From Symsagittifera roscoffensis (lineage: Eukaryota > Xenacoelomorpha > Acoela > Convolutidae): DNA of 64,000 bases. Made by a program: the position numbers and the translations under genes. Every line of letters begins with the position of its first letter. The first letter of the stretch is position 1. This document shows, one piece after another, positions 42,023 to 52,619 of the stretch. Location of the stretch: contig NC_087062.1 in assembly GCF_963678635.1 (NCBI RefSeq), positions 79,175,200 through 79,239,199 on the forward strand, in the 5' to 3' direction. The notes beneath the pieces were generated by a model that saw only the letters and a list, made by a program, of their open reading frames with translations, was not told the DNA's origin and did not search any database.

Positions 42023-44316
42023 CGCGTTCAGACAATTCGGCCAACTTCAAATTCAGACAATTCAGTCAAAATGAGTGAGACAATTCGGCCAAAGACTATT
42101 CAGACAGTTTTGAAGTTTTAAAACGTGCGCGCAAAAACTTTTCACATGCGGCAAAACATCAAAGCTTCCATTAGATGACTTATAAGTAATTCCTTTCAAA
42201 TGCACATAAAACAATTAAAATTAACAGAACCAAAGATACCTAAGCATAAGAAAACGTTATACAACTCATTATGTTTCCACTTTTCGAATAATAGTTAAGC
42301 AAAAATCGAACTCAACAAAAACTGCGCAATACTTAAAATTTAACCAATTTACACGAAAGCAGACCCGAAATTGGGAATTTACAGGCGGTCAAAAAAGGTA
42401 TCAGTTAAAGGGCTGACCACCCCTACCACGTACTGGCCACAGAACTACGCTGATATTCCTATCATGCCTTAGGCGGGGGAGAGTGCAACTGCCTATCAGG
42501 TAATTTGGGTAGTTGGTTGAAACTAAATTGAAACTTAAACTTTTTTAAAAGACAAACTAATTGCAATTAAAATATTGACCAACCAGAAACCAGTACCGCA
42601 TTTAGCGCCTACTTTTTGTAGTTAAATGGTCCATTAACACAATTAACATTGATTAGTAAGTAGCTTGAACAACTGGTTGATTAGTATCCGAATTATTCTA
42701 ATTCAATCACTTTTAGCAAAAGTTGACGTAAAATGGAAATCGTAATATCTGAACGCGGAAAAAAAACATCTATGTCTTGACGGTTATAGAAACCGTGAAA
42801 AAAACCAACTTAAGAACGGTCTCATTAAATGGCAATGTACAGTTGGAAATTGTAGAGCAGTGGGTTATTTGGACAAATAGCAAATATTTACCTTAAAAAC
42901 CGAGCACGCTCATTTACCGAGCCCCTCAAAAATTCAAGCCAAGAAATTTGCTAATGAAGTTCGAGAAAAAGCCGCAAACACCGGTAACGCTCCCCGACAG
43001 ATTGTGTTCAACGCCCAATTTGACCTGCCTCTTTATGCAGCGCCCACAACACCGAGTTACTCAACATCCCTTCGAAGTATAAACCGAATCAGGCAGCAAG
43101 CTTTGGAAACAATGCCAAAACCAAAAAACCTTGAGAGCGTCGACGAAATTCCTGAACCTCTCAAACTCACACACAGCGGTGATACGTTCCTGTATTTTGA
43201 TTCTGGAAAGTCGGACAGTCGAGTTTTAGTTTTTGCAACACTATTAGCGCTTGATTTGCTTTCTCAGTCGGAAATCTGTCATTGTGATGGAACGTTTTCA
43301 GTGGCACCAGACGTCTTTTACTAGGTTTATACTATTCATGGTGTATTCGAAAACGCAGTTATACCCTTGGTGTATGCTCTGCTGCCCAATAAGACGCAAG
43401 ACACTTACAAAAACTTTTTGGCAGCTTAGAGCAATTTGGAAAAAAGTAGTCAATGACTTTGAAGCCGCTGTTCGCAACGCTATAAAAAAAATGCAGTCTG
43501 ATACAGAAGTTCAATTCTGTTTCTTCCACCTGGGCCAAGCAGTATGGCGCAATGTACAAAAACTTGGTTTTACGCGCAAGTACACGGACGATGATGAGTT
43601 TCGACTGAATGTCAAAAAATGATTTGCTTGGCTTTCGTTCCCATTGACGACGTTATTTTCGCTTTTGAGGCGCTCCGAAAAGAGGATCCCTCAGAGGAAT
43701 TCCAGAGTCTATCGTACTACTTCGAAGACACCTATATTGGTGCTTGTCGAGGAAATAGACGCGTCAAACCAAAGTTTGATATTGCCGATTGGAACGTTTT
43801 CAATCGGGTGCTCAGCGGAGAACCTCGCACGAACAATGCGTTGGAGGCATGGAATGGCAGCTTCAATAAATTCGTATCGACAAAGAATCCAGCCCTCCCC
43901 AAGTTGATCACACATTTCAAAGATGAGCAAAAAAACGCCGAAACTAATGTAGAGAGACTGATGTCCGGTGATATTATCAGAAAACAGAAGCCCAAATTGC
44001 AAAAACTACAATCGAGACCATATACAGAAGTATTTAAAACTGTGTACCTTCAATGTACATACTTCGTAAAATTTTATGCATAGCAAGTTTGTTTTGATCT
44101 TTGAAATTTGTTATTTGATGTTTTACATTTCTTTGGTAAACTGTTGAAAGCCTTCTGACTCTAATCAAATTAGAAAAGTTTTATTATTCCCTTTTATCTT
44201 GTCTCTTTAATCTAAATAGGCCGAATTGTCTTTGGCTGAATTGTCTGAGTTTTTTTGGCTGAATTTTCTGTATTTTAAATCGGCTGAATTGTCTGTGGCT
44301 GAATTGTCTCTGCGCC
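42023..44316 (+). mobile_element. MULE (Mutator-like) DNA transposon with 9-bp TSD
   Basis: Terminal sequences CGCGTTCAGACAATTCGGCC at the left and, reversed, GGCGCAGAGACAATTCAGCC at the right form degenerate inverted ends rich in GACAATTC(A/G)GCC repeats. The 9-base GGTCAGTTC flanks both sides (42014-42022 and 44317-44325), the length expected for MULEs. At 47660-47668 the paralogous sequence has a single GGTCAATTC with the same left and right flanks and no insertion, which confirms the borders. The element encodes a FLYWCH/MULE transposase. Confidence 0.9.
42733..44083 (+). pseudogene. MULE transposase with N-terminal FLYWCH zinc finger
   Basis: ATG at 42733 opens MEIVISERGKK. An extra A in an eight-A run shifts the frame to CLDGYRNREKNQLKNGLIKW followed by QCTVGNCRAVGYLD, the FLYWCH finger (the usual Phe/Leu start, Trp, two Cys; the His pair sits in EHAHLPS). 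A TAG at about 42882 follows. The transposase domain shows SEICHCDGTFSVAPDVFY (first catalytic Asp), a stop, VYTIHGVFENAVIPLVYALL, then in another frame NDFEAAVRNAIKKM (second Asp) and CFFHLGQAVWRNVQKLG, and finally EEFQSLSYYFEDTYIG to LSGEPRTNNALEAWNGSFNK. It is typical of animal MULEs. Two stops and at least three frameshifts make it inactive, though decay is light. Confidence 0.9.
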
Positions 44317-44745
44317 GGTCAGTTCATATAGTAAATGGTATCGTTGGTAATAGTAAATTACTAAATGGGACAATTGTCCTATTTAGTAATTTACTATTAC
44401 CAACGATACCATTTACTATATGAACTGACCGGCGCAGAAACAATTCAGCCACAGACAATTCAGCCGATTTAAAATACAGACAATTCAGCCAAAAAAACTC
44501 AGACAATTCAGCCAAAGACAATTCGGCCTATTTAGATTAAAGAGACAAGATAAAAGGGAATAATAAAACTTTTCTAATTTGATTAGAGTCAGAAGGCTTT
44601 CAACAGTTTACCAAAGAAATGTAAAACATCAAATAACAAATTTCAAAGATCAAAACAAACTTGCTATGCAAAAATTTCTACGAAATATGTACATTGAAGT
44701 TACACAGTTTTAAATACTTCTGTATATGGTCTCGATTGTAGTTTT
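43998..44745. repeat. Large palindrome copying the MULE 3' end
   Basis: The symmetry centre is between 44373 and 44374 in GGACAATTGTCC. The left arm (about 43998-44373) contains the last 85 bases of the transposase gene, the MULE right end, its TSD and 50 bases of flank. The right arm (44374-44745) is the inverted copy of all of this. Identity is high, with a handful of differences, for example CTCTGCGCC against GGCGCAGAAA and CTGTGTACCTTC against GAAGTTACACAG. Extension with gaps is visible to about 44798. Confidence 0.95.
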
Positions 44746-44804
44746 TTGCATTTTGAACGAGTTTATCATTTGCTATTGAATATTTGGGCTTCTATTGGGT
44801 TTCT

Positions 44805-45782
44805 GTCAAACCGCTGAAACTTTGTCAAAAAAAATTTCCCTCGATTTGTTTTTATTTCAAGCAAACTAGGGTAACAAAAATGGTTCGATTGTTGTAAAAT
44901 ATTGAAAATTTTTCAGTCCCAATTTTTAAAAAATTATTGTTAATTATTAGTAGAAGTTATCAAAGAGTTAACTCGTTATCGGAAAACTTTGGTTTGATTT
45001 TTGTTCCATTTCTTGCAAGTAAAGCGCGCGAGCAGAAATTGAAAAAATTGCTTTTTTTCTCCATATATTTTTATTCTACACGCGAAAACCATTTTATGGA
45101 ACTTCATTTACCAATTGAATCAACGTACTTAGAAAAAGTCTTAATAGAACCAAAGATAAGGCTGTTCAGTTTGTTTTTTCTTGTAACCTTTTGAGCCGTT
45201 TACATGTTTGGCGTGATAAGAGGAAACACGAAAAAAAATCTGAAAGAATCAGTGTTATAGATATAGGAATTTAGGATTGGGATTGGTAAAGTTATGATCC
45301 GCGCAGGGATCATTGGGTATAGAAAGTCTGTAATGATTATCCTTCATGAAAACGAATGATCCCTATGTATAGTTAATGATCCTATTATAGCATTAAAACT
45401 GTCCTATTGAACCCTGGAGTTTTGTTTTAAAACAAAACTCCAGGGTTCAATAGGATAATTTTATTGCTATAATAGGATCATTAATTATACATAGGGATCA
45501 TTCGTTTTCTATAGGGATCATTAAAAATAAGTGTGTATCCCTAGTCAGAAATTGGATATTTAGATATACACAGTATTTTGGGGATCATTATTTGACCATA
45601 GAAACCTTTAGATAACGATCTTTGATAACTTCTACTAATAATTAACAATAATTTTTTTTAAATTGGGACTGAAAAACTTTCAATATTGTACAACAATCAA
45701 ACCATTTTTGTTAACCTAGTTTGCTTGAAATAAAAACAAATCGAGGGACAATTTTTTTGACAAAGTTTCAGCGGTTTGAAAT
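44805..45782. mobile_element. Foldback-type element with ~160-bp inverted ends
   Basis: 44805-44965 (GTCAAACCGCTGAAACTTTG at its start) is the inverted counterpart of 45622-45782 (ending CAAAGTTTCAGCGGTTTGA). Inside it, at 45348-45509, lies a second palindrome with ~81-bp arms centred on TTTT/AAAA at 45428/45429, containing repeated ATAGGGATCATT words. A plus-strand frame at 44937-45194 lies mostly between the inverted ends but has no motif. No target duplication was found. Confidence 0.85.
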
Positions 45783-46550
45783 GTAACACCCGTTGTCTCT
45801 TGTCTGATTCTCATTAAATCAAGTTCAATCATCATAAGAACCGGAAATCTAAATTTTTGCGGCCATTATGCAATAACCTTTTTCATACTGTTTACTGGTT
45901 CACTGTTTTCAATTCACATTAAAAAAGATCTTCATATATTTATGAATGATTTTTTTTCTACAAGCTATATGATAAGAATTGTTTAATTGATATGGCCGTC
46001 ATCATGAAAATTAGGAACCAAAATAAACTCAACAAGGACTTGGAGGCAACATAATCAATTTGCCAACTTTTCAACGCCACTTCAAAGCCTTGCTCACTCT
46101 TCAAGGTGATCTGCTTTTGGGTGATAGCAGTATTCGCCCCGAACATGCTGCGGCTCGGTTGGTTATTGAACTGAAGTATGTAATACATACAAAAAAGCTA
46201 TCTGTGAGTATCCACCATTTACAATAATGGATCGCACCGTGAGTTATCAAAATTTCTTCAATTTACATTAGTTGACAAAGAGTGGAACGTAGTCCTAACA
46301 CCCTCAAATATCGTTCAGATTTAATGGTTGTTTACCCAGTTATGTTTCAAAAAATCCAAAATCTTTTTTTTGTTATTAATACCGAGCCAGAAGGAAGGCG
46401 CGGTGAGTATTAGTTGTAGCTTGATTAGCTTTTTCGTATTCACAAAATTTGGGACAGCTTGAATCAAACTCATTTTTCTTTAAAACTTTTTTTAGCTCGT
46501 AGTTAGATTTCATCACTCACGGATTGAGCACATATAGTTTTTCTCGAGAA
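45783..46550. other. Spacer with a possible exon-like patch
   Basis: Within AT-rich DNA, 46020-46180 has raised GC and on the minus strand an open frame (45958-46188) reading FNNQPSRSMFGANTAITQKQ, then ITLKSEQGFEVALKSWQIDY. A 3' splice-like ACTTCAG precedes it at 46166. No donor fits well, so exon status is doubtful. Confidence 0.25.
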
Positions 46551-47060
46551 TCCCATTACTCGCATCTTTGCTCGTTGTAGAAGGAAAATGGCCGAGTGTT
46601 CTTCAGACCCATGTTAAAAGACCTCTCAGACTTTTGCTGCCTCTTTGTACAGAAAAGACAAAGTTTAGAAAATTGATTGACAAAAAATAGTGTCAGAGTC
46701 CTTCTGTGACGGCAGTTGTATATTAAAATCAACTTTCTGTACATATGGCTGACACTCATTTATGATCTTTTCGGTCATGCCTTCCATCAGTATCCAGCTG
46801 CTGTGCCGAGCAATTTTCCGCCGCCTCCATCAGTTAATCTTTGTGGTCCACGTTGAGCGTCGTCGGTTTTGTATAAAAACCAGCACAATTTTTTTCCATC
46901 ATCAATCCACCGTCAATATTGTTTGAAATTATTCAGAATATGCGCGGCTCTCATTTAGCTCTTCATCGTCTGTCGGATCGTCGTTGAACAGTTTAACTGC
47001 CATTTTCATCTGTGCCCCGACTTGATTGTTCGACCCTGGAGAAGTATCTTAGCAGTCTAT
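46550..47060 (-). other. GC-raised coding-like patch, unassigned
   Basis: The minus-strand frame ending at about 46946 reads SPGSNNQVGAQMKMAVKLFN, then DDPTDDEELNESRAYSE before TAA, preceded by a TCCAG acceptor-like word at 47038. A second minus-strand phase at about 46925-46750 reads NNIDGGLMMEKNCAGFYTKP. These look like remains of coding exons or of a transposon, but no family can be assigned. Confidence 0.25.
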
Positions 47061-47419
47061 GTATTCTTCTTTTGCAAACAGTTGAACGAGTCTTTTTTTA
47101 TCATTTGTCAGTTATTCTCAGTTTTCAGATATTCACCGCAAGTCTTAAACTCTACAATGCAGGGTTTTTTTGTATTTATTTTGCACACTTGATTTTTAAT
47201 ACAAAACTAAGTGTTGGTGTTCCTGATTTCATATGCAAAAATAAGCATATTGTGAAACATTTACAAATTCAGATGCCTTCTCATTAAAAGAGAAACTTAA
47301 ATAAAATGAAAGAGGTTTTTCGTTTTGTTTCATATAATTAATGATTTATTTTTTTCATTGTTTTTCTTGAGTCGAGTATCAATCAGGTACTTTCAAAATA
47401 AAATAGTTGAAATAAAAAA

Positions 47420-48000
47420 CCATAAGAGTCAAACTCAGTTCAAACTTTTAAATATAATTGTTTTCAGTAATCCTATAAAGTTTTTTGGCATACTAGAGTC
47501 TTAGAAGCCGGTCGGTAATTGCAAGACTAGTATAGTGGTAGTTGGGACTTTTACATGTAATGGTGTTTTTATGTAATGCATATACCAGGTTAAACCAATT
47601 GATCTTTCGTGCTGTCAAACAAATTTGACTTGGCTTTTAGATTTTGGCGTATACACAGAGGTCAATTCATATAGTAAATGGTATCGTTGGTAATAGTAAA
47701 TTACTATTTGGGATCATTAGAAAAAAGCAATACTCCAGGACTTAATAGGATAATTTTTGTGCTCAAGAATCATATAGTATAACAGGGATCGTTAGTGATA
47801 CTTAGAGATCATTAATTATACATAGGGATCATTCGCTTTTTATAGGGATTATTGGTAATAAGTGTGTATTCCTAGTCATGCGTAGTATATGTAGTTATAC
47901 ACAGTGTTTTGGGTATCATGATTGAACATAGAAACCTTTAGATTTGGGTAGGATTGTTTTTATATAGTGATCATTAGTTATACTTAGGGATGAGACTTTT
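47420..48000 (+). repeat. Copy of the MULE-host repeat with the empty MULE site
   Basis: 47420-47640 matches the 249-bp repeat at 41.5-42.0 kb. 47641-47710 (TTTTGGCGTATACACAGAGG, then TCATATAGTAAATGGTATCG) matches the two flanks of the MULE joined together. 47715-47945 matches 45440-45610 (TAATTATACATAGGGATCAT and the ATAGAAACCTTTAGAT end). Together this is one uninterrupted version of the repeat that elsewhere is split by the MULE and rearranged. Confidence 0.8.
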
Positions 48001-48199
48001 TTCAAGCAATGTTGATGCAATTGGCCTATGAAGTTTCATAAAATGGTTTCGCTTGATTTGTTTTGCTTGATAAATAACGGCTTGATTTTTCCCAGTTCCG
48101 AATCGCGAAGGAAGTGTCGAATCATTTGTGCTCTGGATGGTTGTTTCTCCAGATCAATTTGGGCATTTTAAGTGGCCATATTTTTGTTTAAACAATTTT

Positions 48200-48627
48200 G
48201 TACCATCTAAAAGTTTTTGATTTTGTGAGCTTAATTTTAAAAGATATTACATCATGCGATCATTTTCTAAAGTTATGGGTTTAAAGATTGCCAATTTGAC
48301 CAAATTGAGACAATTAATGCGTTTATAGCTCACTTATTATTTTGTGCTATAAACGCGTAAGCGGAGACTTAACCGGTCTTACAAATAGTTCCAAAATTAA
48401 TTAAGGTGTCTTAATTGGTCTGTTTTTTTGTTTCGATATAGGGAAAACACATCACTTTGAACTTAAGATAGCGTGTAGGGGAATGATTTTTAACGAAAAC
48501 TGAGAATATAGTTTTTTCAGCATCCAGTTATCAAGTTCGTCGATATTTTCTTGGATTAAACACTACTCCATAAAACCTAAACATATGCGAAATATTCATA
48601 GCTTCGCTCTAATACGAGCAGTCGCGT
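48200..48627 (+). mobile_element. HINE-like element, plus orientation, degenerate
   Basis: Body words in reverse orientation of the 50.9-kb copy: GTTATGGGTTTAAAGATTGCC, ATTTGACCAAATTGAGACAATTAATGCG, AACGCGTAAGCGGAGACTTAA. It ends ATTCATAGCTTCGCTCTAAT ACGAGCAGTC, a worn version of the 3' stem-loop end. Confidence 0.6.
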
Positions 48628-48639
48628 TGATATTCAGGA

Positions 48640-49078
48640 GGAAGATTGTTTACTAATTGGGGGGGATTGTTCACGCAGGTTTTTGTATCTAACCCCAGCC
48701 ATGCAATTACTGTTTTTTTTTGGAATAAACAGAACAATCCCCTTCTCCAAGCACCGCAAGCAGCAATCTCCCGCCCAGCCATCTGCTGAATTTCAAAAAT
48801 GTTTTTGTTTGCCTCACAATTAAATTGAACCACAAGTTTTTCGATAAGAGATTCACTTTAACCACTTATAATCATCTAAAACAAAACTGTTTGTATGTTG
48901 CAAATGCCTTTTAATCTTAATGAAGCAAGGCTTGCGATTTCTAAAAATGATTCAAAATTCAGAAAAATATATAATTATTTCTTCTTTTTGAATTTTTGGC
49001 AATCACAATCTCACACGCTATGTAAAATAAAATTGATAGAACTCGAATGCAGCAAAAAAAATACAGCAATAAATGTAA
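48640..49078. other. Spacer, unassigned
   Basis: A GC-richer patch at 48640-48830 carries a minus-strand 74-codon frame (EIQQMAGREIAACGAWRRGL, then VNNPPQLVNNLPPEYQRD) with no recognised family. The rest is AT-rich. Confidence 0.3.
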
Positions 49079-49614
49079 CGAGACTGCTCGTATCGGGGCG
49101 AAGCCCTGAATGTTCCGACCGCCTTTTAAAATTTATGGAGCAGTAATAAAATTTAAAAATTCAATGAAATAAAACAAAATGAAAAAAAAAATTTTTTTCT
49201 CTAAAATTTGAATTTCATTATGAAAATCATCCCCCCACAAGCCATTTAAAGTACAAAAGGATAGATTTCGCTCCTTGTAACAAACCAATTATGGCAAATA
49301 AGCTTCTTTTAACCAATTTGGAACGATTTCAAAGACGGATTAACTCTCCGCTTACGCGTTAATAGCGAGAAATATATCGCGCATTAATTGTCCCAAATTG
49401 GCCAAAATGGCAAAATTTAAACCCCCGTAACTTTACGAAAAAAGATCACAGGTGAAATATCTTTTCAAATTTGAGCTCAAGACAACAATACCTTTCGAAT
49501 GATATAAAAAAATTCCGTCGAAAATGGCTAGTTAAAAAGTCAAAATTTGTCTGAAGAAAAAAAAACCCACCCCGAGCACAAATATTCCGTCACTTTCGTA
49601 TCGAAAGTCGGAAC
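49079..49614 (-). mobile_element. HINE-like element, minus orientation
   Basis: 3' end (left): CGAGACTGCTCGTATCGGGGCGAAGCCCTGAATGTTCCGACC-type, containing the stem-loop and inner GTTCCGAC. 5' end (right): TATCGAAAGTCGGAAC. Complete copy of about 536 bp, adjacent to another copy in the same orientation. Confidence 0.8.
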
Positions 49615-49616
49615 AA

Positions 49617-50086
49617 CAAGACTGCTCGTATCAGGGCGAGGTCCTGAATTTCCCGACCGCCTTTTAAGGTCTATGGAGTAGTATTAGCATAAAAATTAAA
49701 TGTGAAAAGTTAAAATATGTTTTTTTAACTTGAGACATTTGCAAAAATCATCCTCCCACACGCCATATAAAGTACAAAATGATAAACTTCGCTCTTAGTA
49801 ACAAACAAATCAATTATGGCAAATTAGCTTCCTTCAACAATTTCGGAACGATTTCTAAGACGGATTAAATTTCCGCTTACGCGTTAATAGCACGAAAAAT
49901 ATTGCGCGTTAAATGCCCCAAATTGGTCAAAATGGCAAAATTTAAGCCCCCATAACTTAAAGAAAAAGGATCACCGGTGAAAAAATTCCTTCAAAAATGG
50001 CTAGTTAAAAGTCAAAATTTATCTGAAGAATGAAAAACTCTCTCCGAGCACAAATTTTCCGTTACTTTCGTAACAAAAGTCGGAAC
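49617..50086 (-). mobile_element. HINE-like element, minus orientation, tandem neighbour
   Basis: Begins CAAGACTGCTCGTATCAGGG and ends AAAAGTCGGAAC. About 470 bp, with an internal deletion relative to its neighbour. The two copies are separated by two bases (AA), so one inserted at the end of the other or they arose in tandem. Confidence 0.8.
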
Positions 50087-50099
50087 AAAAATTAGCCCG

Positions 50100-51940
50100 C
50101 CTCAATTCAATTTGGAGCTTTTTTAGACGCAATAAATCTCTTCTTACGGTTTAGTTAGACAAATAACACCGCTCGTTAATTACCCCAAGTTGACCAATTT
50201 GATAATGTTTGAACCCCCATAATTTTTTGAAAAATAATCACAGGTGAAATAACTTTGCAAGTTTGACTTCAAGACATCGGAAACTTTTGTGCTGATTTTT
50301 TTGAAAAAAAATCCGTCGAAAGTAAATTGTTTTTTTTTTGTGAAAATAGAGAGGAATATATCTGCTTGAGGTATTTTTATTCAGACCGATTCCAAAACAA
50401 ACGTTTGATCACTTGGGGGATAACTCTCTGGAACGTGGGTCCCGCTCGGTGCTCACAAAGTTTGATTAAATTGACACGAAACTATCCAACCTGCTCGTTT
50501 TATATTTTGATGCTGAAAGTATAAAGAAAATTATTTACACGCCGCAATTCATCCCGCACTACATTATAATTCCAAATTAAAATGAGGCAAGTTTAATGTT
50601 TTAAAATTTCGGAATTCGAAGAAAAAGCGGAATTTTTATGCTTGGTGTGTTTTTTTATTCAGTCAATTTTCGACTTGACTTGTTGGGTAAGCGTTTTTGA
50701 CGGAATTGTTTTAAACCATCTGAAAGATATTTTTGTCCTGAGCTCCAACTTTAATGAACAATTCTTCTTTGATTGTTTTTCATAAAATTACGGGGTTTAG
50801 AAAATTGCTAATTGGTCAGTTTAGGATAACTTACGTGCTAACACGTTATAACACGTTATAACACGCTTCTTATAACACGACTAAAAAAACAAATTAATGC
50901 GTTCCAAACAGAACAAGACTGCTCGTATCAGGGCGAAGCCCTGAATGTTCCGACTGCCTTTTAAGATGGAGCAGCAGTAATAACATAAAAAATTAAATGA
51001 AATAAAATAAAATGAATTTTTTTTTCTTCTAAAATTTGAATTTTTTTATGAAAATCATCCCCCCACACGCCATATAAAGTACAAAAAGATAGATTTCGTT
51101 CCTTGTAACAAATCAATTATGGCAAATAAGCTTCGCTCAACCAATTTGGAACGATTTCTAAGACGGAATAAATCTCCGCTTAATTATATCGCGCGTTAAT
51201 TGTCCCAAATTGGTCAAAATGGCAATCTTTTAACCCTCATAATTTTACAAAAAATGATCACAGGTAAAATATCTTTTCAAATTCAAGCTCAGGACAACAA
51301 TGGCTTTCGAATGATATTTAAAAAAGTTCCGTCAAAAATGTTAGTTAAAAAGTCGAAATTTGTCTGAAGAAAAAAAAACGCACCCCGAGCATAAATATTC
51401 CGTTACTTTCGTATCGAAAGTCGGAACAATTAGGGCCATCAATTTAATCTTGTTAACGCAATACGAGTTGCTAAACACACCCTTAATTTTTAACAATGTG
51501 CGGGCAGATAAAATGAAGAAAAATTTCAGGAAAAAAAATTTTTTCTCAATTATTTTGTCAATTATTCAAAAAAAAAATTATTGGCCTTAAATGCATTCGG
51601 AACATTCAGGGCTGATAATAATTTTGGCTCTATTAAAAATTCTTTTCTGAATAAACTGTGTGTTTTATCCCACCAAAATCGATTTGGTATGCCTGTTTTT
51701 AAGGTTGATCATAATATAGTTTTTATTTTTCATTGTATATTGCTTGCGTGTTGAGAAAACGTTCCGCGTTTCTTGTTTTTCAATGTGTGCTTTCGCGTGC
51801 ATGTGTTTTTAAAATAACTATTCATTTATTTTCCCAGCTCAGTTTCCGCTTATGATGTTTCAGGGAAATTAAAATTCACTTTTAAACAGCATTGTCGTTG
51901 CAACAATTTTTATCCAAACGAGGAGTTGTGTTATAAAAAA
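50100..51940 (+). mobile_element. Larger HINE/Helentron-like repeat hosting a nested copy
   Basis: Matches 53729-54620 block by block (GAGGAATATATCTGCT, CAGACCGATTCCAAAA, AATTAATGCGTTCCAAACAGAA, ATTAGGGCCATC, ATACGAGTTGCTAAACACA, AAAATCGATTTGGT, AAAATAACTATTC, CAGTTTCCGCTTATG). Near 51594 it has TTCGGAACATTCAGGGCTGATAA, a worn plus-strand 3' stem-loop end. A younger minus-strand copy (50914-51427) interrupts it. No protein-coding frame is convincing; the frame 51360-51590 is AT-driven. Confidence 0.65.
50914..51427 (-). mobile_element. HINE-like element with borders proven by an empty site
   Basis: Flanked by CCAAACAGAA on the left and AATTAGGGCC on the right. The related repeat at 54095-54115 reads CCAAACAGAATTAGGGCC without the insertion, so the element is 514 bp, CAAGACTGCTCG...GTCGGAAC, inserted at AA/TT. 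Read on the minus strand: 5' GTTCCGAC, an inverted GTCGGAAC about 40 bases from the 3' end, then the stem-loop CAGGGC-TTC-GCCCTG and a 17-base tail. The asymmetry (subterminal inverted repeat plus a 3' hairpin, TT target) is the architecture of HINE/DINE-1-type non-autonomous Helentrons. Confidence 0.8.
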
Positions 51941-52619
51941 AAAAACAGAAGATTGGCTTCTTTTTCGATCTAGATCCTTCTATTTCTTGAAGATTGACAT
52001 TATTAGCTTCCATTAAACTATCGCTCGCTAATTATTCCAAATTTGGTCTTAAACTTGAGCTCGGGACATCAAAAGCTTTCAGATGATAAAAATCACACCC
52101 GTCAAAAATGGCTAGTTAAAAGTTAAATATCTGAAGAAAAAACTCATATCAAGCCAAAGCATTTTGTCTTTTTCTGTGAAAAATGGTCCAAAAGCTGAAG
52201 TTAGCGTTTTAAAAGATTTAATTCAACCGCATGTTCAATTTGAATATAGAAATTATGTATAATTTTTCAAAGCAAAACGGCTTCATGCAATTTTACCACT
52301 TTGCAAACATATTTTACAGAACAAACTTCGCTGATCTAGCAACTGAGTTTTCTCAATCGCACTATCGTCTTGTTTTTCGTCGCTTGAAAGTTTAATTAAC
52401 TTTTGTTGAATCGAAGCTGTACTTCATACGCAGAAGCTGTACGAAACATTTGTCCTTCATGCATTAATTTAACTCAATAATTCTATATAGTTTCCGCCCG
52501 ACCGTCCCAGCTGGGTCCTAATTAACTTGACTTCCACGCATTGGGCATAACTTTATGAGGTTAGTTATTCGAGCATTCTATTTCTAAATTTACGTTGGCT
52601 TTTTTTTCTGGTTAAGGTA

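Noticed and set aside
43359-44002. Minus-strand open frames opposite the MULE transposase
   Set aside because: Antisense shadows of the transposase.
44226-44521. Two nearly identical 65-codon frames on opposite strands
   Set aside because: They are mirror images created by the palindrome centred at 44373.
45958-46188. Host exon on the minus strand
   Set aside because: GC is raised and the frame is open, but no fitting donor site or recognisable domain; kept only as a low-confidence patch.
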